64,000 bases of DNA from contig NZ_JAERLY010000002.1 in the NCBI RefSeq assembly GCF_018256155.1, forward strand, positions 496,001 through 560,000, written 5' to 3'. The translations under genes were made by a program, and so were the position numbers. Positions 15,746-27,400 of this stretch are shown here, piece after piece. The notes beneath the pieces are model-generated. The model did not search any database and was not told where the DNA came from. It saw nothing but the letters and a program-made list of their open reading frames with translations. This DNA is from Gluconobacter sp. Dm-62. GTDB lineage: Bacteria; Pseudomonadota; Alphaproteobacteria; Acetobacterales; Acetobacteraceae. Numbering within the stretch: the stretch's first letter is position 1; each line of letters starts with the position of its first letter.

Positions 15746-17415
15746 TGAAACCGGAATGTTCCCAGTCATCCCCGCGCCCGTCATCTCCATCCGCCATGGC
15801 TTCTTCCAGACGTAACTGCTCAGGATGGCGAATCACAACGGCCCTGGCTGGCGTGCTTTCGATTGGGCTGACCTCATGTGATCTGGCGCCCGAATATCAT
15901 CCCCAGAAATTTCTCTATCCCGAAGGATGGGAAGGGAAGGGGCTGATGGTCAACGCGCAGCCCTCGGATGGGGCTGTCCGCAGCGATTGGTGGACCATGT
16001 TCAACGATCCCATTCTTGATGGGCTCGAAAAGCGCATGCTGGCGGTTAATCCTGATCTGCAGGCGCAGGCGGAAGCCTTTACGCAGGCGCGTGATGTGGC
16101 CCGTGAGACGGAAAGCCGTCTTTATCCCCAGGTCACTGGTGCGGCTCACATGAGCGACAACAAGGGATCTCTTGGCCGGTTGTATAACAACCCGGCCACG
16201 AGCAGCAGTCTCGTCTATGAGTCCAATCAGGCCTATAGCGGTGCTGCGACCTGGGAGCCGGATTTCTGGGATTCCATCCGTAACACCACGCGGATGCAGA
16301 AGAACCTCGCGCAGGCGTCAGCAGGTCAGTATGCGCTGGCGCGGCTGAGCCTGGAAGCCGAGCTCGCGTCCGACTACATCGCCCTGCGCGGACTTGATGC
16401 CCAGAATGCGGTGTATGATGATTCAATTCGCTACTTCCATGCAGCAGTTGAAATCACGGAGCTGCGTCAGGCAGGTTCGATTGGCGCCGGACTGGATGTC
16501 TCACGTGCAGAAACGCAGCTTTATTCGGCGCAGGCGGCCAAGAGCAATCTGATTGCCCGGCGTAATGTCATGGAACATGCCATCGCGGTTCTGCTGAATA
16601 CTGCTCCGGCCGGTTTTCATATTGCGCCCGTTCAGGACGTGAAAATGCATTTCGGGGTCGTGAAGATCAATGCCGGCCTGCCCGCGTCCCTGCTGGAGCG
16701 CCGTCCTGACATCGCAATTGCCGAGCGACAGATGGCGGCTTCGGCCCGTGCGATCGGTGTCTCGCGCGCTGCGTTTTATCCGCACATCACCTTCAGTGCA
16801 GAGGGTGGTTTCGAAGACGGGGGGTTCGATCTTGCCAGTATTTCGCGGGCCTTCTGGAAGATCGCGGTTCAGGCGGTCGAGCCAGCGTTCACCGGTGGTT
16901 TGCGGCGCGCGGCGCTGCAGCGTTCCTGGTCGCAGTATCGGGGAATGGTGGACAACTACCGTTCTGTCGTCCTGTCTGCGTTTCAGGACGTCGAGGACGG
17001 CCTGACGCAGACACGCCAGTTCAAGATTTCCCAGGATCAGCAGCAGAAGGCCGTGGAGGCCGCGCTGCGGACTCAGAGCATGACCATGGCGCTCTATACC
17101 GGCGGGCTGTCGAATTATCTTGATGCGCTTGTAGCTCAGCAGGATGCGCTTCAGGCACGTCTGGCGGAGGTCGAGGTCCAGACGGCGCAGGTTCAGTCCT
17201 CTGTACGTCTGGTGCGTGCTCTGGGCGGGGGCTGGAGTGCCAGTGACCTGCCGGGTGTCAAGCAGATCGATCCGTTTGGACCGCTGCAGTACAATGGCCT
17301 GCGTACTCCGAAGTCTGTGAATGGCATCGACAATCATGCGTCCCCGCTGGACAATGATCTGCGCGGAGATCATCTGTCGGCGAATGTCCCGCAAGGCTTG
17401 ACGGGGCAGCCTTAA
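15745..17415 (+). CDS. RND outer membrane factor, NodT-type lipoprotein
   Basis: A 556-residue TolC/OprM-like outer membrane channel. A lipobox IGLTSC (Cys45) follows an unusually long N-terminal region; an internal ATG at 15796 (MASSRRNCSGW) would give a normal-length lipoprotein signal. The outer-membrane efflux repeats include DWWTMFNDPILDGLEKRMLAVNPDLQ, the conserved LLERRPDIAIAERQMAA, and YTGGLSNYLDALVAQQDALQARL. A 70-residue C-terminal tail follows the usual ALGGGW end. The ATG overlaps the adaptor stop (TGATG), so this is the third gene of the triad. It lies directly upstream of rplK. Confidence 0.93.
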   Translation: MKPECSQSSPRPSSPSAMASSRRNCSGWRITTALAGVLSIGLTSCDLAPEYHPQKFLYPEGWEGKGLMVNAQPSDGAVRSDWWTMFNDPILDGLEKRMLAVNPDLQAQAEAFTQARDVARETESRLYPQVTGAAHMSDNKGSLGRLYNNPATSSSLVYESNQAYSGAATWEPDFWDSIRNTTRMQKNLAQASAGQYALARLSLEAELASDYIALRGLDAQNAVYDDSIRYFHAAVEITELRQAGSIGAGLDVSRAETQLYSAQAAKSNLIARRNVMEHAIAVLLNTAPAGFHIAPVQDVKMHFGVVKINAGLPASLLERRPDIAIAERQMAASARAIGVSRAAFYPHITFSAEGGFEDGGFDLASISRAFWKIAVQAVEPAFTGGLRRAALQRSWSQYRGMVDNYRSVVLSAFQDVEDGLTQTRQFKISQDQQQKAVEAALRTQSMTMALYTGGLSNYLDALVAQQDALQARLAEVEVQTAQVQSSVRLVRALGGGWSASDLPGVKQIDPFGPLQYNGLRTPKSVNGIDNHASPLDNDLRGDHLSANVPQGLTGQP

Positions 17416-17450
17416 CTGGTCTAGGGGTCCGCCTCAATTCGAACGCGGGA

Positions 17451-17486
17451 GGAGCCGGCTTGGCCGACTCCGTTGAACCGCGGTTC
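17451..17486 (+). promoter_or_regulatory. rplK leader hairpin and palindrome
   Basis: GGAG-C-CGGC (17451-17459) pairs with GCCG-A-CTCC (17463-17471) around one C/A mismatch, and GAACCGCGGTTC (17475-17486) is a perfect palindrome. In bacteria ribosomal protein L1 commonly autoregulates the L11-L1 operon by binding its leader RNA; this structure is a candidate site, inferred only from position. No clear -35/-10 pair was found in the 100-bp gap. Confidence 0.4.
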
Positions 17487-17515
17487 GGGAACGACAAAAC
17501 AGGGGAGTCCCGGAT

Positions 17516-17950
17516 ATGGCCAAAAAAGTTGTTGGCTACATCAAGCTTCAGATCCCGGCTGGTAAAGCCAATCCTTCTCCGCCGGTTGGTCCGGCTCTGG
17601 GTCAGCGCGGCCTGAACATCATGCAGTTCTGCAAGGAGTTCAACGCCAAGACCCAGCAGCTCGAGCCCGGCATGCCGATCCCGGTGGTCATCACCGCCTA
17701 TGCGGATCGCACGTTCTCCTTCATCACGAAGACGCCGCCGAACACGTACTTCCTGCTGAAGGCTGCCAAGATTTCCAAGGGTAGCCAGACGGTCGGCAAG
17801 TCCGCTGCGGTTGGTTCCGTGACGACGGCTCAGCTTCGCGAGATTGCTGAGACGAAGTTCAAGGACATGAACGCCAACGATCTTGATGGCGCCGTGCGCA
17901 TGCTCGCCGGTTCCGCCAAGTCGATGGGCCTGAACGTGGTGGAGGGCTGA
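17516..17950 (+). CDS. rplK: 50S ribosomal protein L11
   Basis: A 144-residue L11 that binds the GTPase-associated region of 23S rRNA and supports factor turnover and RelA activation. It opens [20 protein letters not shown] with the Pro-rich hinge [19 protein letters not shown]. The C-terminal RNA-binding domain contains [15 protein letters not shown] and [17 protein letters not shown] precedes ATG 17516. It is the first gene of the rplKAJL-rpoBC cluster, but secE and nusG are not upstream. Confidence 0.98.
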   Translation: MAKKVVGYIKLQIPAGKANPSPPVGPALGQRGLNIMQFCKEFNAKTQQLEPGMPIPVVITAYADRTFSFITKTPPNTYFLLKAAKISKGSQTVGKSAAVGSVTTAQLREIAETKFKDMNANDLDGAVRMLAGSAKSMGLNVVEG

Positions 17951-17954
17951 TATC

Positions 17955-18647
17955 ATGGCCAAGAACAAGCGTCTGAACGCCGCACAGGCAACTGTCGAGC
18001 GTAACAAGCCGTACGGCCTGACCGAGGCTGTTGCTCTCGTAAAGAGCAACGCCAAGGCAAAGTTCGACGAGACGATCGAAATCTCGCTGAACCTCGGCAT
18101 TGACCCGCGTCATGCTGACCAGATGGTCCGTGGTCTGATCTCCCTGCCGAACGGAACGGGCAAGACCCTTCGCGTTGGCGTTTTCGCCCGTGGCCCCAAG
18201 GCTGAAGAGGCCCTGGCCGCTGGTGCGGAAGTTGTCGGTGCGGAAGATCTGGCTGAAAAGATCCAGGCTGGCGAAATCAATTTCGACCGCTGCATCGCGA
18301 CGCCGGACATGATGGCTCTCGTTGGTCGTCTGGGTAAGATCCTCGGCCCGCGTGGTCTGATGCCGAACCCGCGTCTCGGCACGGTGACCATGGACGTCAA
18401 GGGTGCCATTACGGCAGCCAAGTCCGGTCAGGTTGAATATCGCGCCGAGAAGGCCGGTATCATCCATGCAGGCGTCGGCAAGGCTTCCTTCGGTGAAGAC
18501 AAGCTGGTTGAGAACATCAACGCTCTGGTCGATGCCGTTCAGAAGGCTCGTCCGACGGGTGCCAAGGGTACGTATCTGAAGAAGGCAGCCCTGTCTTCCA
18601 CGATGGGTCCGGGCGTTCGCGTTGACGTTTCGAGCTTCGAAGCCTGA
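17955..18647 (+). CDS. rplA: 50S ribosomal protein L1
   Basis: A 230-residue L1, the mobile stalk protein near the E site and the usual translational repressor of its own operon. Characteristic stretches are [53 protein letters not shown] and [20 protein letters not shown]. It starts 4 bp after rplK and is followed by a 305-bp leader before rplJ. Confidence 0.98.
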   Translation: MAKNKRLNAAQATVERNKPYGLTEAVALVKSNAKAKFDETIEISLNLGIDPRHADQMVRGLISLPNGTGKTLRVGVFARGPKAEEALAAGAEVVGAEDLAEKIQAGEINFDRCIATPDMMALVGRLGKILGPRGLMPNPRLGTVTMDVKGAITAAKSGQVEYRAEKAGIIHAGVGKASFGEDKLVENINALVDAVQKARPTGAKGTYLKKAALSSTMGPGVRVDVSSFEA

Positions 18648-18952
18648 TTGACAGGAGGTCTTCCTTCTGGGAAAGACCTCCACGAAATGACGTTGCGCCT
18701 TCGGGCGTGATGGCTAAGGGGTAGCCTGCTTGCAGGCTGCTTCCAAACCTGTCCAAGACCGCACGTGGACCTTCGGGGCCTTAAGGATCTTTCGGGATCG
18801 CGGGCGTCAGACGGGGCGACAGTATTCAGTGGCTCTGCTGCGATGTGCTGGGTTCGCTCACTTCTGTGGACAGGCGAGCGGAACCGTCTCGAAAGAGAAG
18901 GTTCCATGGGTAACCTGGTCCGGCGCAAGTCGGGCTGACGAGGAGACAGGTT
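18648..18952 (+). promoter_or_regulatory. rplJ (L10) leader region
   Basis: This 305-bp gene-free stretch separates rplA from rplJ. A strong stem GGAGGTCTT/AAGACCTCC (18654-18662 with 18673-18681) starts 7 bp after the rplA stop but lacks a T tract. A compact stem AGCCTG/CAGGCT with a CTTG loop follows at 18723-18738. L10-(L7/L12) complexes are known in bacteria to repress their own mRNA through a long structured leader at this position, so the region is a likely L10 leader. No promoter was identified with confidence. Confidence 0.6.
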
Positions 18953-19477
18953 TTGGACCGTACGGATAAACGGGCCTTTGTTGAGTTCCTCGCCGATGTG
19001 TTTGGCAGCACGTCCATGGTTGTCGTCACCCAGAACAAGGGTCTGACGGTTGCCGATGTGACGGAACTGCGTCGACGCATTCGTGCGGCAGGAGCGACAT
19101 ACAAGGTTGCGAAGAACCGGCTGGCCAGCCGTGCTCTGGATGGGACCCAATTCGACGGCATCGCGCCGCTGCTCAAGGGACCGACCGCGCTTGCGTGGTC
19201 TGAGGATCCTGCATCAGTAGCAAAAGTGATCGTCGAGTTCGCCAAGACGAATGACAAACTGGTGGTGCTTGGTGGCGCCCTGGGTTCCCAGACGCTTGGC
19301 GTCGACGGAATCAAGGCCCTTGCCGAGCTGCCGTCGCTGGACGAGCTGCGCGCAAAGCTGGTGGGTATGATCAATACCCCCGCAACGCGTATCGCAGGTG
19401 TTGTCCAGGCGCCGGCTGGCCAGCTTGCTCGCGTCTTTGGTGCCTATGCCAAGGCCGGCGAAGCAGAAGCCGCCTGA
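18953..19477 (+). CDS. rplJ: 50S ribosomal protein L10
   Basis: A 174-residue L10, base of the ribosomal stalk that carries L7/L12 dimers. The N-terminal domain reads [20 protein letters not shown] and includes [20 protein letters not shown] and [12 protein letters not shown]. The C-terminal helix that holds L7/L12 ends [16 protein letters not shown]. The initiation codon is TTG at 18953, with GAGGAG (18940-18945) 7 bp upstream; no ATG is available near the conserved N-terminus. The rare start codon behind a long leader may help set stalk protein stoichiometry. Confidence 0.96.
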   Translation: MDRTDKRAFVEFLADVFGSTSMVVVTQNKGLTVADVTELRRRIRAAGATYKVAKNRLASRALDGTQFDGIAPLLKGPTALAWSEDPASVAKVIVEFAKTNDKLVVLGGALGSQTLGVDGIKALAELPSLDELRAKLVGMINTPATRIAGVVQAPAGQLARVFGAYAKAGEAEAA

Positions 19478-19544
19478 GAATGATGGCCCGCGCTGCGGCG
19501 TAGGCCTGAACCTGATCAACAGTACATCAATTTAGGATAAGACC

Positions 19545-19916
<372 letters not shown>

Positions 19917-19928
19917 TTCACTGACTTC

Positions 19929-19954
19929 AGGCTGTCCCGTTCGCGGGGCAGCCT
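19929..19954 (+). terminator. rplL-rpoB attenuator-like hairpin
   Basis: An 11-bp stem with a TTCG tetraloop (AGGCTGTCCCG with CGGGGCAGCCT, one G/T wobble) begins 12 bp after rplL. It has no T tract, so it is more likely a partial attenuator or RNase processing site than a full terminator. In E. coli the same boundary carries an attenuator and an RNase III site. TCTGCC-T-GGCAGA follows at 19954-19966. Confidence 0.6.
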
Positions 19955-20156
19955 CTGCCTGGCAGACAGAGAGGGCGGGGATCGCATGCGGTTCCCGCCC
20001 GATTTGCCGTTGGAGCAGAATGGGCGTATAGTGCGCGGCTCGCCACGTACGGAAAATTTCATAATGGCCGGTCGTTCCGGTCGTCCGCCATGCAGGGGCC
20101 AGTTCTCCGGCACAGTTTACGGGCGACTCGAAGGTCTGGTGCAGAGGGCAGAATAG

Positions 20157-23100
20157 ATGAACGCGATCACCAAATCGTTCACGGGACGCAAAAGGATCCG
20201 CAAAAGTTTCGGGCGCATTCCCGAAATTGCGCCGATGCCCAATTTGATCGACGTGCAGCGCGCCTCCTATGAGGCATTCCTGCAGATGAACGTAAGCCCT
20301 GACAGCCGGCAGGATGCCGGCCTTCAGGAAGTTTTCCGTTCGGTTTTTCCGATCAACGATTTTGCGGGTCGCGGCCGTCTGGACTTCATGTCCTACGAAT
20401 TCGAAGATCCGAAATATGACGTCGAAGAATGCATTCAGCGTGGTCTGACCTATGCAGCGCCGCTGAAGGTCATTCTTCGTCTGACGACATGGGATATCGA
20501 CGAGGATACGGGCTCGCGCTCGATCCACGATATGAAGGAACAGCCGGTTTACATGGGCGACATGCCGCTCATGACCGATAACGGCACCTTCATCATCAAT
20601 GGCACCGAGCGTGTCATTGTCTCGCAGATGCATCGTAGTCCGGGCGTGTTCTTCGATCACGACAAGGGCAAGACGCATTCTTCGGGTAAGTATCTTTTCG
20701 CTGCCCGCGTCATTCCGTATCGCGGTTCCTGGCTCGATTTCGAGTTCGATGCCAAGGATCTGATTTATGTCCGTATCGATCGCAAGCGCAAGCTTCCTGT
20801 CACGACACTTCTGTATGCGCTTGAAGGTTCGAGCTACCTCGCGCAGCGTGATCAGAAGATCATTGATGGTGGCGACGTTGAGGGTCTCGATGTTCGTGGA
20901 ATGGATCAGGATGAAATCCTATCCTACTTCTACCAGACTGTGCCATTCACCCGTCTGGGTGGCGAGTGGGCCCGTCCGTTCGATCCCGACGCATTCCGTG
21001 GCCTGAAGCTGCTCAGCCCACTGGTTGATGCCGACACCGGCGAAGTGGTTGCTGAGGCTGATGCCAAGCTGACCGCCCGTATGGTTCGCAAGATCGCGGA
21101 AAAGACCCGCGTCGTGCAGGTCGGTCGTCTCGATATCCTTGGCCGCTTCCTTGCCTATGATCTCGTGAACGAGAACACCGGCGAGATCTACGGTGAAGCA
21201 GGCGAAGAGCTGACCGAAGACCGTCTGGCTGCGCTTGAAGAAATGGGCATCACGGAGCTTCCGCTGCTGTCCGTGGACGGCTCGCATGGTCCCTGGATCC
21301 GCAACACGCTGGCTGCCGACAAGAACAGTTGCCGTGATGAGGCCCTGATCGACATCTATCGCATTATGCGTCCCGGCGAGCCGCCGACCAAGGAAACGGC
21401 AGAAGCCATGTTCCATGGTCTGTTCTTTGACCAGGGCCGCTATGATCTTTCCGCGGTTGGCCGTGTGAAGATGAACATGCGTCTTGATGTCGATGCGCCG
21501 GATACCCTGCGCGTTCTGCGCAAGGAAGATATCCTGCGCACCATCAAGATCATGTGCGAGCTGAAAGACGGCCGCGGCCAGATCGACGATATCGATAACC
21601 TCGGTAACCGTCGTGTCCGCTCCGTCGGCGAACTGATGGAAAACCAGTATCGCGTTGGCCTCCTCCGTATGGAGCGCGCCATCCGCGAGCGTATGGGGTC
21701 TGTCGACATCGATACGGTCATGCCGCATGACCTGATCAATGCGAAGCCTGCTGCTGCTGCGGTGCGTGAGTTCTTCGGCTCCTCGCAGCTCAGCCAGTTC
21801 ATGGATCAGACCAACCCACTTTCCGAAGTGACGCACAAGCGTCGTCTTTCGGCGCTTGGCCCGGGCGGTCTGACCCGTGAGCGCGCAGGCTTCGAAGTCC
21901 GTGACGTTCACCCGACGCATTACGGCCGTATCTGCCCGATCGAGACGCCGGAAGGCCCGAACATCGGTCTGATCAACTCGCTGTCGACCTACGCCAAGGT
22001 GAACAAGTACGGCTTCATCGAGACGCCGTATCGTCTGGTGGAAGAGGGCGTTCTTCAGGATGGCTGGAAATATCTTTCCGCCATGGAAGAAGAAAAGCTC
22101 GTTGTTGCCCAGGCTGATGCCAAGCAGGACGATCAGGGTCGTCTGACGGATGAGCTTGTTTCCGTTCGTCGTTCGGGTGACTTCCGTGTTGTCCCTCCGG
22201 AGCAGGTCACAGCCTGCGACGTTTCGCCGAAGCAGCTTGTTTCTGTCGCTGCCGCGCTCATTCCGTTCCTTGAGAACGATGACGCCAACCGCGCACTGAT
22301 GGGCGCGAACATGCAGCGTCAGGCTGTGCCGCTGGTGAAGGCTGATGCCCCGCTGGTCGGTACCGGCATGGAAGCTGCGGTTGCGCATGACTCGGGTGCG
22401 ACCATCGTGGCCAAGCGCCGTGGTGTGATCGACCAGATCGACGGTGCCCGTATCGTGGTTCGTGCCACGGACGAGGTTGGTGCAACGCAGGGCGTGGATA
22501 TCTATCGTCTGCGCAAGTACATGCGTTCCAACCAGTCCACCTGCATCAACCAGCGGCCGCTGGTGAAGGTTGGTGACACGGTTCATGCAGGCGACATCAT
22601 CGCTGACGGTCCGTCCACCGAGCTTGGTGAACTGGCTCTGGGTCGTAACGTGCTCGTCGCGTTCATGCCCTGGAACGGTTACAACTTCGAAGATTCCATT
22701 CTGATCTCCGAGCGTATTGCCCGTGATGACGTCTTCACTTCGATCCACATCGAAGAGTTCGAAGTCATGGCCCGCGATACGAAGCTGGGTCAGGAAGAAA
22801 TCACGCGCGACATTCCGAATGTTGGCGAGGAAGCCCTGCGCAACCTCGACGAAGCCGGCATTGTGTATGTTGGTGCGGAAGTGAACCCGGGTGACATTCT
22901 CGTTGGCAAGGTGACGCCGAAGGGTGAAAGCCCGATGACGCCGGAAGAGAAGCTTCTGCGCGCCATCTTCGGTGAAAAGGCTTCCGACGTCCGTGATACC
23001 TCTCTGAAGCTGCCGCCAGGCACGACAGGTACGATTGTCGACGTTCGCGTCTTCTCCCGTCGTGGCGTGGACAAGGACGAGCGCGCCATGGCGATCGAGC

Positions 23101-24329
23101 GCGCTGAGATCGAGCGCCTCACCAAGGATCGCGACGATGAACGCGGCATTCAGGAGCGCAGCTTCTATAACCGTCTTCGTGAGCGTCTCGTCGGTCAGAC
23201 CGCCGGGGCAGGCTTCAAGGGCCTCCGCTCGGGAACGCCGATCACGGAAGAGGTTCTTGACGAGCATCATCGCGCGACCTGGTCCAGCATTACGGTAGCT
23301 TCCGATGACGTCATGTCGGAGCTTGAAAAGCTTCGTGGTGAGTTCAAGGAAGCGACCCGTCGCATCGATGCGCGTTTCGACAGCAAGGTAGAGAAGCTGC
23401 AGCGCGGTGACGAGCTGCCGCCTGGCGTGATGAAGATGGTCAAGGTCTTTGTTGCCGTGAAGCGCAAGCTTCAGCCGGGTGACAAGATGGCCGGTCGTCA
23501 CGGTAACAAGGGTGTCGTCTCCCGCGTTGTTCCGGTTGAGGACATGCCGTTCCTTGAGAATGGTCAGGCTGTTGATATCGTTCTGAACCCGCTGGGTGTG
23601 CCGTCGCGCATGAACATCGGTCAGATCCTTGAAACCCATCTTGGCTGGGCCTGTGCCAATATCGGTGCAAGCATCGGCGATATGGTCGACGAGTATCAGC
23701 GGACCGGCGAACGCAAGCAGGTATTGCTTGACCGTCTGCATGAAGTCTATGGAGACGTGATCTTCAATGACGACATCGCAACGCTGCCGAACGAACAGCT
23801 GATCGAGCTTGCGAACAATCTTCGCAAGGGTCTGCCGATCGCAACGCCGGTGTTCGACGGTGCCTCGATTCCCGACATCGAAGAGATGCTCGAGAAGGCT
23901 GGTGTCAACAAGTCGGGTCAGTCCCAGCTGATCGACGGTCGTACGGGTGAGCTCTTCGAGCGCCAGACGACGGTTGGTTACATCTACATGCTGAAGCTGC
24001 ATCACCTTGTCGATGACAAGATCCATGCCCGTTCGATCGGTCCTTACTCGCTCGTCACGCAGCAGCCGCTGGGTGGTAAGGCGCAGTTCGGTGGTCAGCG
24101 CTTTGGTGAAATGGAAGTGTGGGCCCTTGAAGCATACGGTGCAGCCTACACGCTGCAGGAAATGCTGACGGTGAAGTCGGATGACGTGTCCGGCCGTACC
24201 AAGGTCTACGAGGCAATCGTTCGTGAGCAGGACGATTTCGAAGCCGGCATTCCGGAGAGCTTCAACGTTCTGATCAAGGAACTGAAGTCGCTCGGCCTGA
24301 ATGTCGAACTCGAGCAGAGCGGGTCTTAA
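20157..24329 (+). CDS. rpoB: DNA-directed RNA polymerase subunit beta
   Basis: The 1390-residue beta subunit. It contains the rifampicin-pocket segment [20 protein letters not shown] and [20 protein letters not shown] without an obvious resistance substitution, then [17 protein letters not shown]. The active-site segments [14 protein letters not shown] and [15 protein letters not shown] follow, with the C-terminal [24 protein letters not shown]. The full family length is present. ATG 20157 follows the consensus start of alphaproteobacterial RpoB ([20 protein letters not shown]). It is transcribed with rpoC 80 bp downstream. Confidence 0.99.
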   Translation: MNAITKSFTGRKRIRKSFGRIPEIAPMPNLIDVQRASYEAFLQMNVSPDSRQDAGLQEVFRSVFPINDFAGRGRLDFMSYEFEDPKYDVEECIQRGLTYAAPLKVILRLTTWDIDEDTGSRSIHDMKEQPVYMGDMPLMTDNGTFIINGTERVIVSQMHRSPGVFFDHDKGKTHSSGKYLFAARVIPYRGSWLDFEFDAKDLIYVRIDRKRKLPVTTLLYALEGSSYLAQRDQKIIDGGDVEGLDVRGMDQDEILSYFYQTVPFTRLGGEWARPFDPDAFRGLKLLSPLVDADTGEVVAEADAKLTARMVRKIAEKTRVVQVGRLDILGRFLAYDLVNENTGEIYGEAGEELTEDRLAALEEMGITELPLLSVDGSHGPWIRNTLAADKNSCRDEALIDIYRIMRPGEPPTKETAEAMFHGLFFDQGRYDLSAVGRVKMNMRLDVDAPDTLRVLRKEDILRTIKIMCELKDGRGQIDDIDNLGNRRVRSVGELMENQYRVGLLRMERAIRERMGSVDIDTVMPHDLINAKPAAAAVREFFGSSQLSQFMDQTNPLSEVTHKRRLSALGPGGLTRERAGFEVRDVHPTHYGRICPIETPEGPNIGLINSLSTYAKVNKYGFIETPYRLVEEGVLQDGWKYLSAMEEEKLVVAQADAKQDDQGRLTDELVSVRRSGDFRVVPPEQVTACDVSPKQLVSVAAALIPFLENDDANRALMGANMQRQAVPLVKADAPLVGTGMEAAVAHDSGATIVAKRRGVIDQIDGARIVVRATDEVGATQGVDIYRLRKYMRSNQSTCINQRPLVKVGDTVHAGDIIADGPSTELGELALGRNVLVAFMPWNGYNFEDSILISERIARDDVFTSIHIEEFEVMARDTKLGQEEITRDIPNVGEEALRNLDEAGIVYVGAEVNPGDILVGKVTPKGESPMTPEEKLLRAIFGEKASDVRDTSLKLPPGTTGTIVDVRVFSRRGVDKDERAMAIERAEIERLTKDRDDERGIQERSFYNRLRERLVGQTAGAGFKGLRSGTPITEEVLDEHHRATWSSITVASDDVMSELEKLRGEFKEATRRIDARFDSKVEKLQRGDELPPGVMKMVKVFVAVKRKLQPGDKMAGRHGNKGVVSRVVPVEDMPFLENGQAVDIVLNPLGVPSRMNIGQILETHLGWACANIGASIGDMVDEYQRTGERKQVLLDRLHEVYGDVIFNDDIATLPNEQLIELANNLRKGLPIATPVFDGASIPDIEEMLEKAGVNKSGQSQLIDGRTGELFERQTTVGYIYMLKLHHLVDDKIHARSIGPYSLVTQQPLGGKAQFGGQRFGEMEVWALEAYGAAYTLQEMLTVKSDDVSGRTKVYEAIVREQDDFEAGIPESFNVLIKELKSLGLNVELEQSGS

Positions 24330-24368
24330 TTGCCCGCTCTCTCCTTCTCGCCACGGTTCATTTTTAAG

Positions 24369-24393
24369 GTGTCCGCGGGACGCCGCGGTACAC
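24369..24393 (+). other. Hairpin in the rpoB-rpoC spacer
   Basis: GTGT-CCGCGG (24369-24378) pairs with CCGCGG-T-ACAC (24383-24393) around a GACG loop, a 10-bp stem with one bulged T. It ends 3 bp before the GGGG that is the likely rpoC ribosome binding site. There is no T tract. Confidence 0.5.
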
Positions 24394-24409
24394 ATTGGGG
24401 TTTCGGCGC

Positions 24410-27400
24410 ATGAACGAACTCATGAAGATCCTGGGTCAGACCGGCCAGTCGGTGACCTTCGACCAGATCAAGATCCAGCTCGCTTCCAGCGAGCAGGTGC
24501 GGTCATGGTCTTACGGCGAAATCAAGAAGCCGGAGACCATCAACTACCGGACGTTCAAGCCTGAGCGTGACGGCCTGTTCTGTGCTCGTATCTTTGGTCC
24601 GATCAAGGATTACGAGTGCCTTTGCGGCAAGTACAAGCGGATGAAGTTCCGCGGTATTGTCTGCGAAAAGTGTGGCGTTGAAGTCACGCTGGCCAAGGTG
24701 CGCCGCGAGCGCATGGGACATATCGAGCTGGCGTCGCCTGTTGCGCATATCTGGTTCCTGAAGTCCCTGCCAAGCCGCATCGCCACGATGCTGGACATGC
24801 CGCTCAAGGACGTCGAGCCGGTTCTGTATTTCGAAAAGTTCCTGATTCTCGACAAGGGCGTCTGTGAATCGGATCAGATCGACTCCTACAAGAACGGCAA
24901 GAAGCGCGACCAGTATCTTCTGGACGAAATCCGCTGCGAAGACCTGCTGGATGAATATCCTGATGCAGGCATCGACGTCGGAATCGGTGCAGAGGCCATC
25001 AAGCGCGCGCTCTCCAGCTACGACTGGGGCATTCCGAATGACCAGGAACGCGATCTGAGCCTTGCGGCAAAGGAAAAGGGTCTGCCGGATCCGTTCGACT
25101 ATGACGCTGAAGTCATGGAAGGCGATTCCGAGAAGACCATGATGCGTAAGAAGCTGCGCAAGGCGACTTCGGAAGCCGCGCGCAAAAAGCTCGTCAAGCG
25201 TCTGAAGCTCGTCGAAGCGTTCGTGGAAAGCGGTTCGCGCCCTGACTGGATGATCATGGACATCGTTCCGGTCATTCCGCCGGAACTGCGTCCGCTCGTG
25301 CCGCTCGATGGTGGCCGTTTCGCAACGTCCGATCTGAACGATCTGTATCGTCGCGTCATCAACCGTAACAACCGTCTGAAGCGGCTGATCGAGCTACGTG
25401 CGCCGGACATCATTGTCCGCAACGAAAAGCGCATGTTGCAGGAAGCTGTTGACGCCCTGTTCGACAACGGCCGTCGTGGCCGCGCCATCACGGGTGCCAA
25501 CAAGCGTCCGCTGAAGTCGCTGTCTGACATGCTGAAGGGCAAGCAGGGACGTTTCCGTCAGAACCTGCTTGGAAAGCGCGTCGATTACTCTGGCCGTTCG
25601 GTCATCGTGGTTGGTCCGGAACTGAAGCTGCATCAGTGCGGCCTTCCGAAGAAGATGGCGCTCGAACTGTTCAAGCCGTTCATCTACTCGAAGCTTGAGA
25701 AGTACGGTCACGCCACCACCATCAAGGCTGCAAAGCGCATGGTGGAAAAAGAGCGTCCGGAAGTCTGGGATATCCTCGAAGAGGTGATCCGCGAGCATCC
25801 GGTCATGCTGAACCGCGCACCGACACTTCACCGTCTGGGTATCCAGGCGTTCGAGCCGACGCTGATCGAAGGCAAGGCCATTCAGCTTCACCCGCTGGTC
25901 TGCACCGCATTCAACGCTGACTTCGACGGCGATCAGATGGCCGTTCACGTGCCGCTGTCGCTTGAAGCCCAGCTTGAAGCCCGTGTGCTGATGATGTCGA
26001 CAAACAACATCCTCAGCCCCGCAAACGGCAAGCCGATCATCGTGCCGTCCCAGGATATCGTTCTGGGTCTGTATTACCTGAGCCTTGAAGTTCCGGAATA
26101 CCGCGAGACGCCGGATGAGGCTGTCATCAAGGATGGCAAGATCGTCAGGGCTGCCCCGTCGGCCTATTCGAACGTTGCCGAAATCGAGAGCGCCATGCTT
26201 TCGGGTTCGCTTCAGCTGCATGACAAGATCCGTCTGCGTCTGGAAACGGTCGATGCAGCTGGCAAGCCCGTGCGTCAGATGATCGTGACGACTCCGGGTC
26301 GTGCGCTGATTGCCCAGATTCTGCCGAAGCATCAGGCTGTTCCGTTCAGCCTGATTAACAAGCAGCTGACGAAGAAGAACGTGTCTGACGTGATCGACAC
26401 GGTCTATCGTCACTGTGGCCAGAAGGAAGCGGTGATTTTCTGTGACCGTCTGATGGGTCTTGGTTTCCGTCATGCAGCCCGCGCCGGCATTTCCTTCGGC
26501 AAGGATGACATGATCATTCCGGACGCCAAGGCAACGCTGGTTGGCAAGACGTCGGAAGAGGTCAAGGAGTTTGAGCAGCAGTATCAGGACGGTCTGATCA
26601 CGGCTGGCGAGCGCTACAACAAGGTGGTGGATGCTTGGTCACGCTGCACGGACGAAGTCCAGGCTGCGATGCTCAAGGAGATTTCCAAGCAGGTTATCGG
26701 CAAGCCGACGAACTCGGTCTGGATGATGAGCCATTCCGGTGCCCGTGGGTCGCCGGCCCAGATGAAGCAGCTCGCCGGTATGCGCGGCCTGATGGTGAAG
26801 CCTTCGGGCGAGATCATCGAGCAGCCGATCATCGCGAACTTTAAGGAAGGCCTGTCGGTTCTCGATTACTTCACGTCTAGCCACGGTGCCCGTAAGGGTC
26901 TTGCGGATACGGCACTGAAGACCGCGAACTCGGGTTATCTGACGCGTCGTCTCGTCGATGTGGCGCAGGATTGCATCATCGTTGAGCCGGATTGTGGTAC
27001 GGAACGCGGTCTGACGGTGCGTGCGGTCATGGATAGCGGCGAAGTCGTCGCTTCCCTGTCCGAGCGTATCCTGGGCCGTACGCTGTCCAAGGACGTCGTG
27101 CATCCGGTTACGCAGGAGATCGTCCTGCCGCGCAACACGCTCATTGAAGAGCCTGAAGCCGAGCTCATCGAGAAGTCCGGGGTGGAAAGTGTTGATATCC
27201 GCTCCGTTCTGACCTGTGACAGCCGCGTTGGGATCTGTGGTCACTGCTATGGCCGTGATCTGGCACGTGGTACGCCGGTCAACATTGGTGAAGCGGTCGG
27301 CGTTATCGCTGCGCAGTCTATTGGTGAGCCGGGCACCCAGCTGACGATGCGTACCTTCCATATTGGTGGTGCGGCAACGCGTGGTGCCGAGCAGTCCATG

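Noticed and set aside
20919-24395. An 1158-codon open frame antisense to rpoB
   Set aside because: It is a mirror of strong codon bias in rpoB; the predicted protein is low-complexity-like (rich in His, Arg, Thr, Asn), has no recognisable domain, and rpoB is certain.
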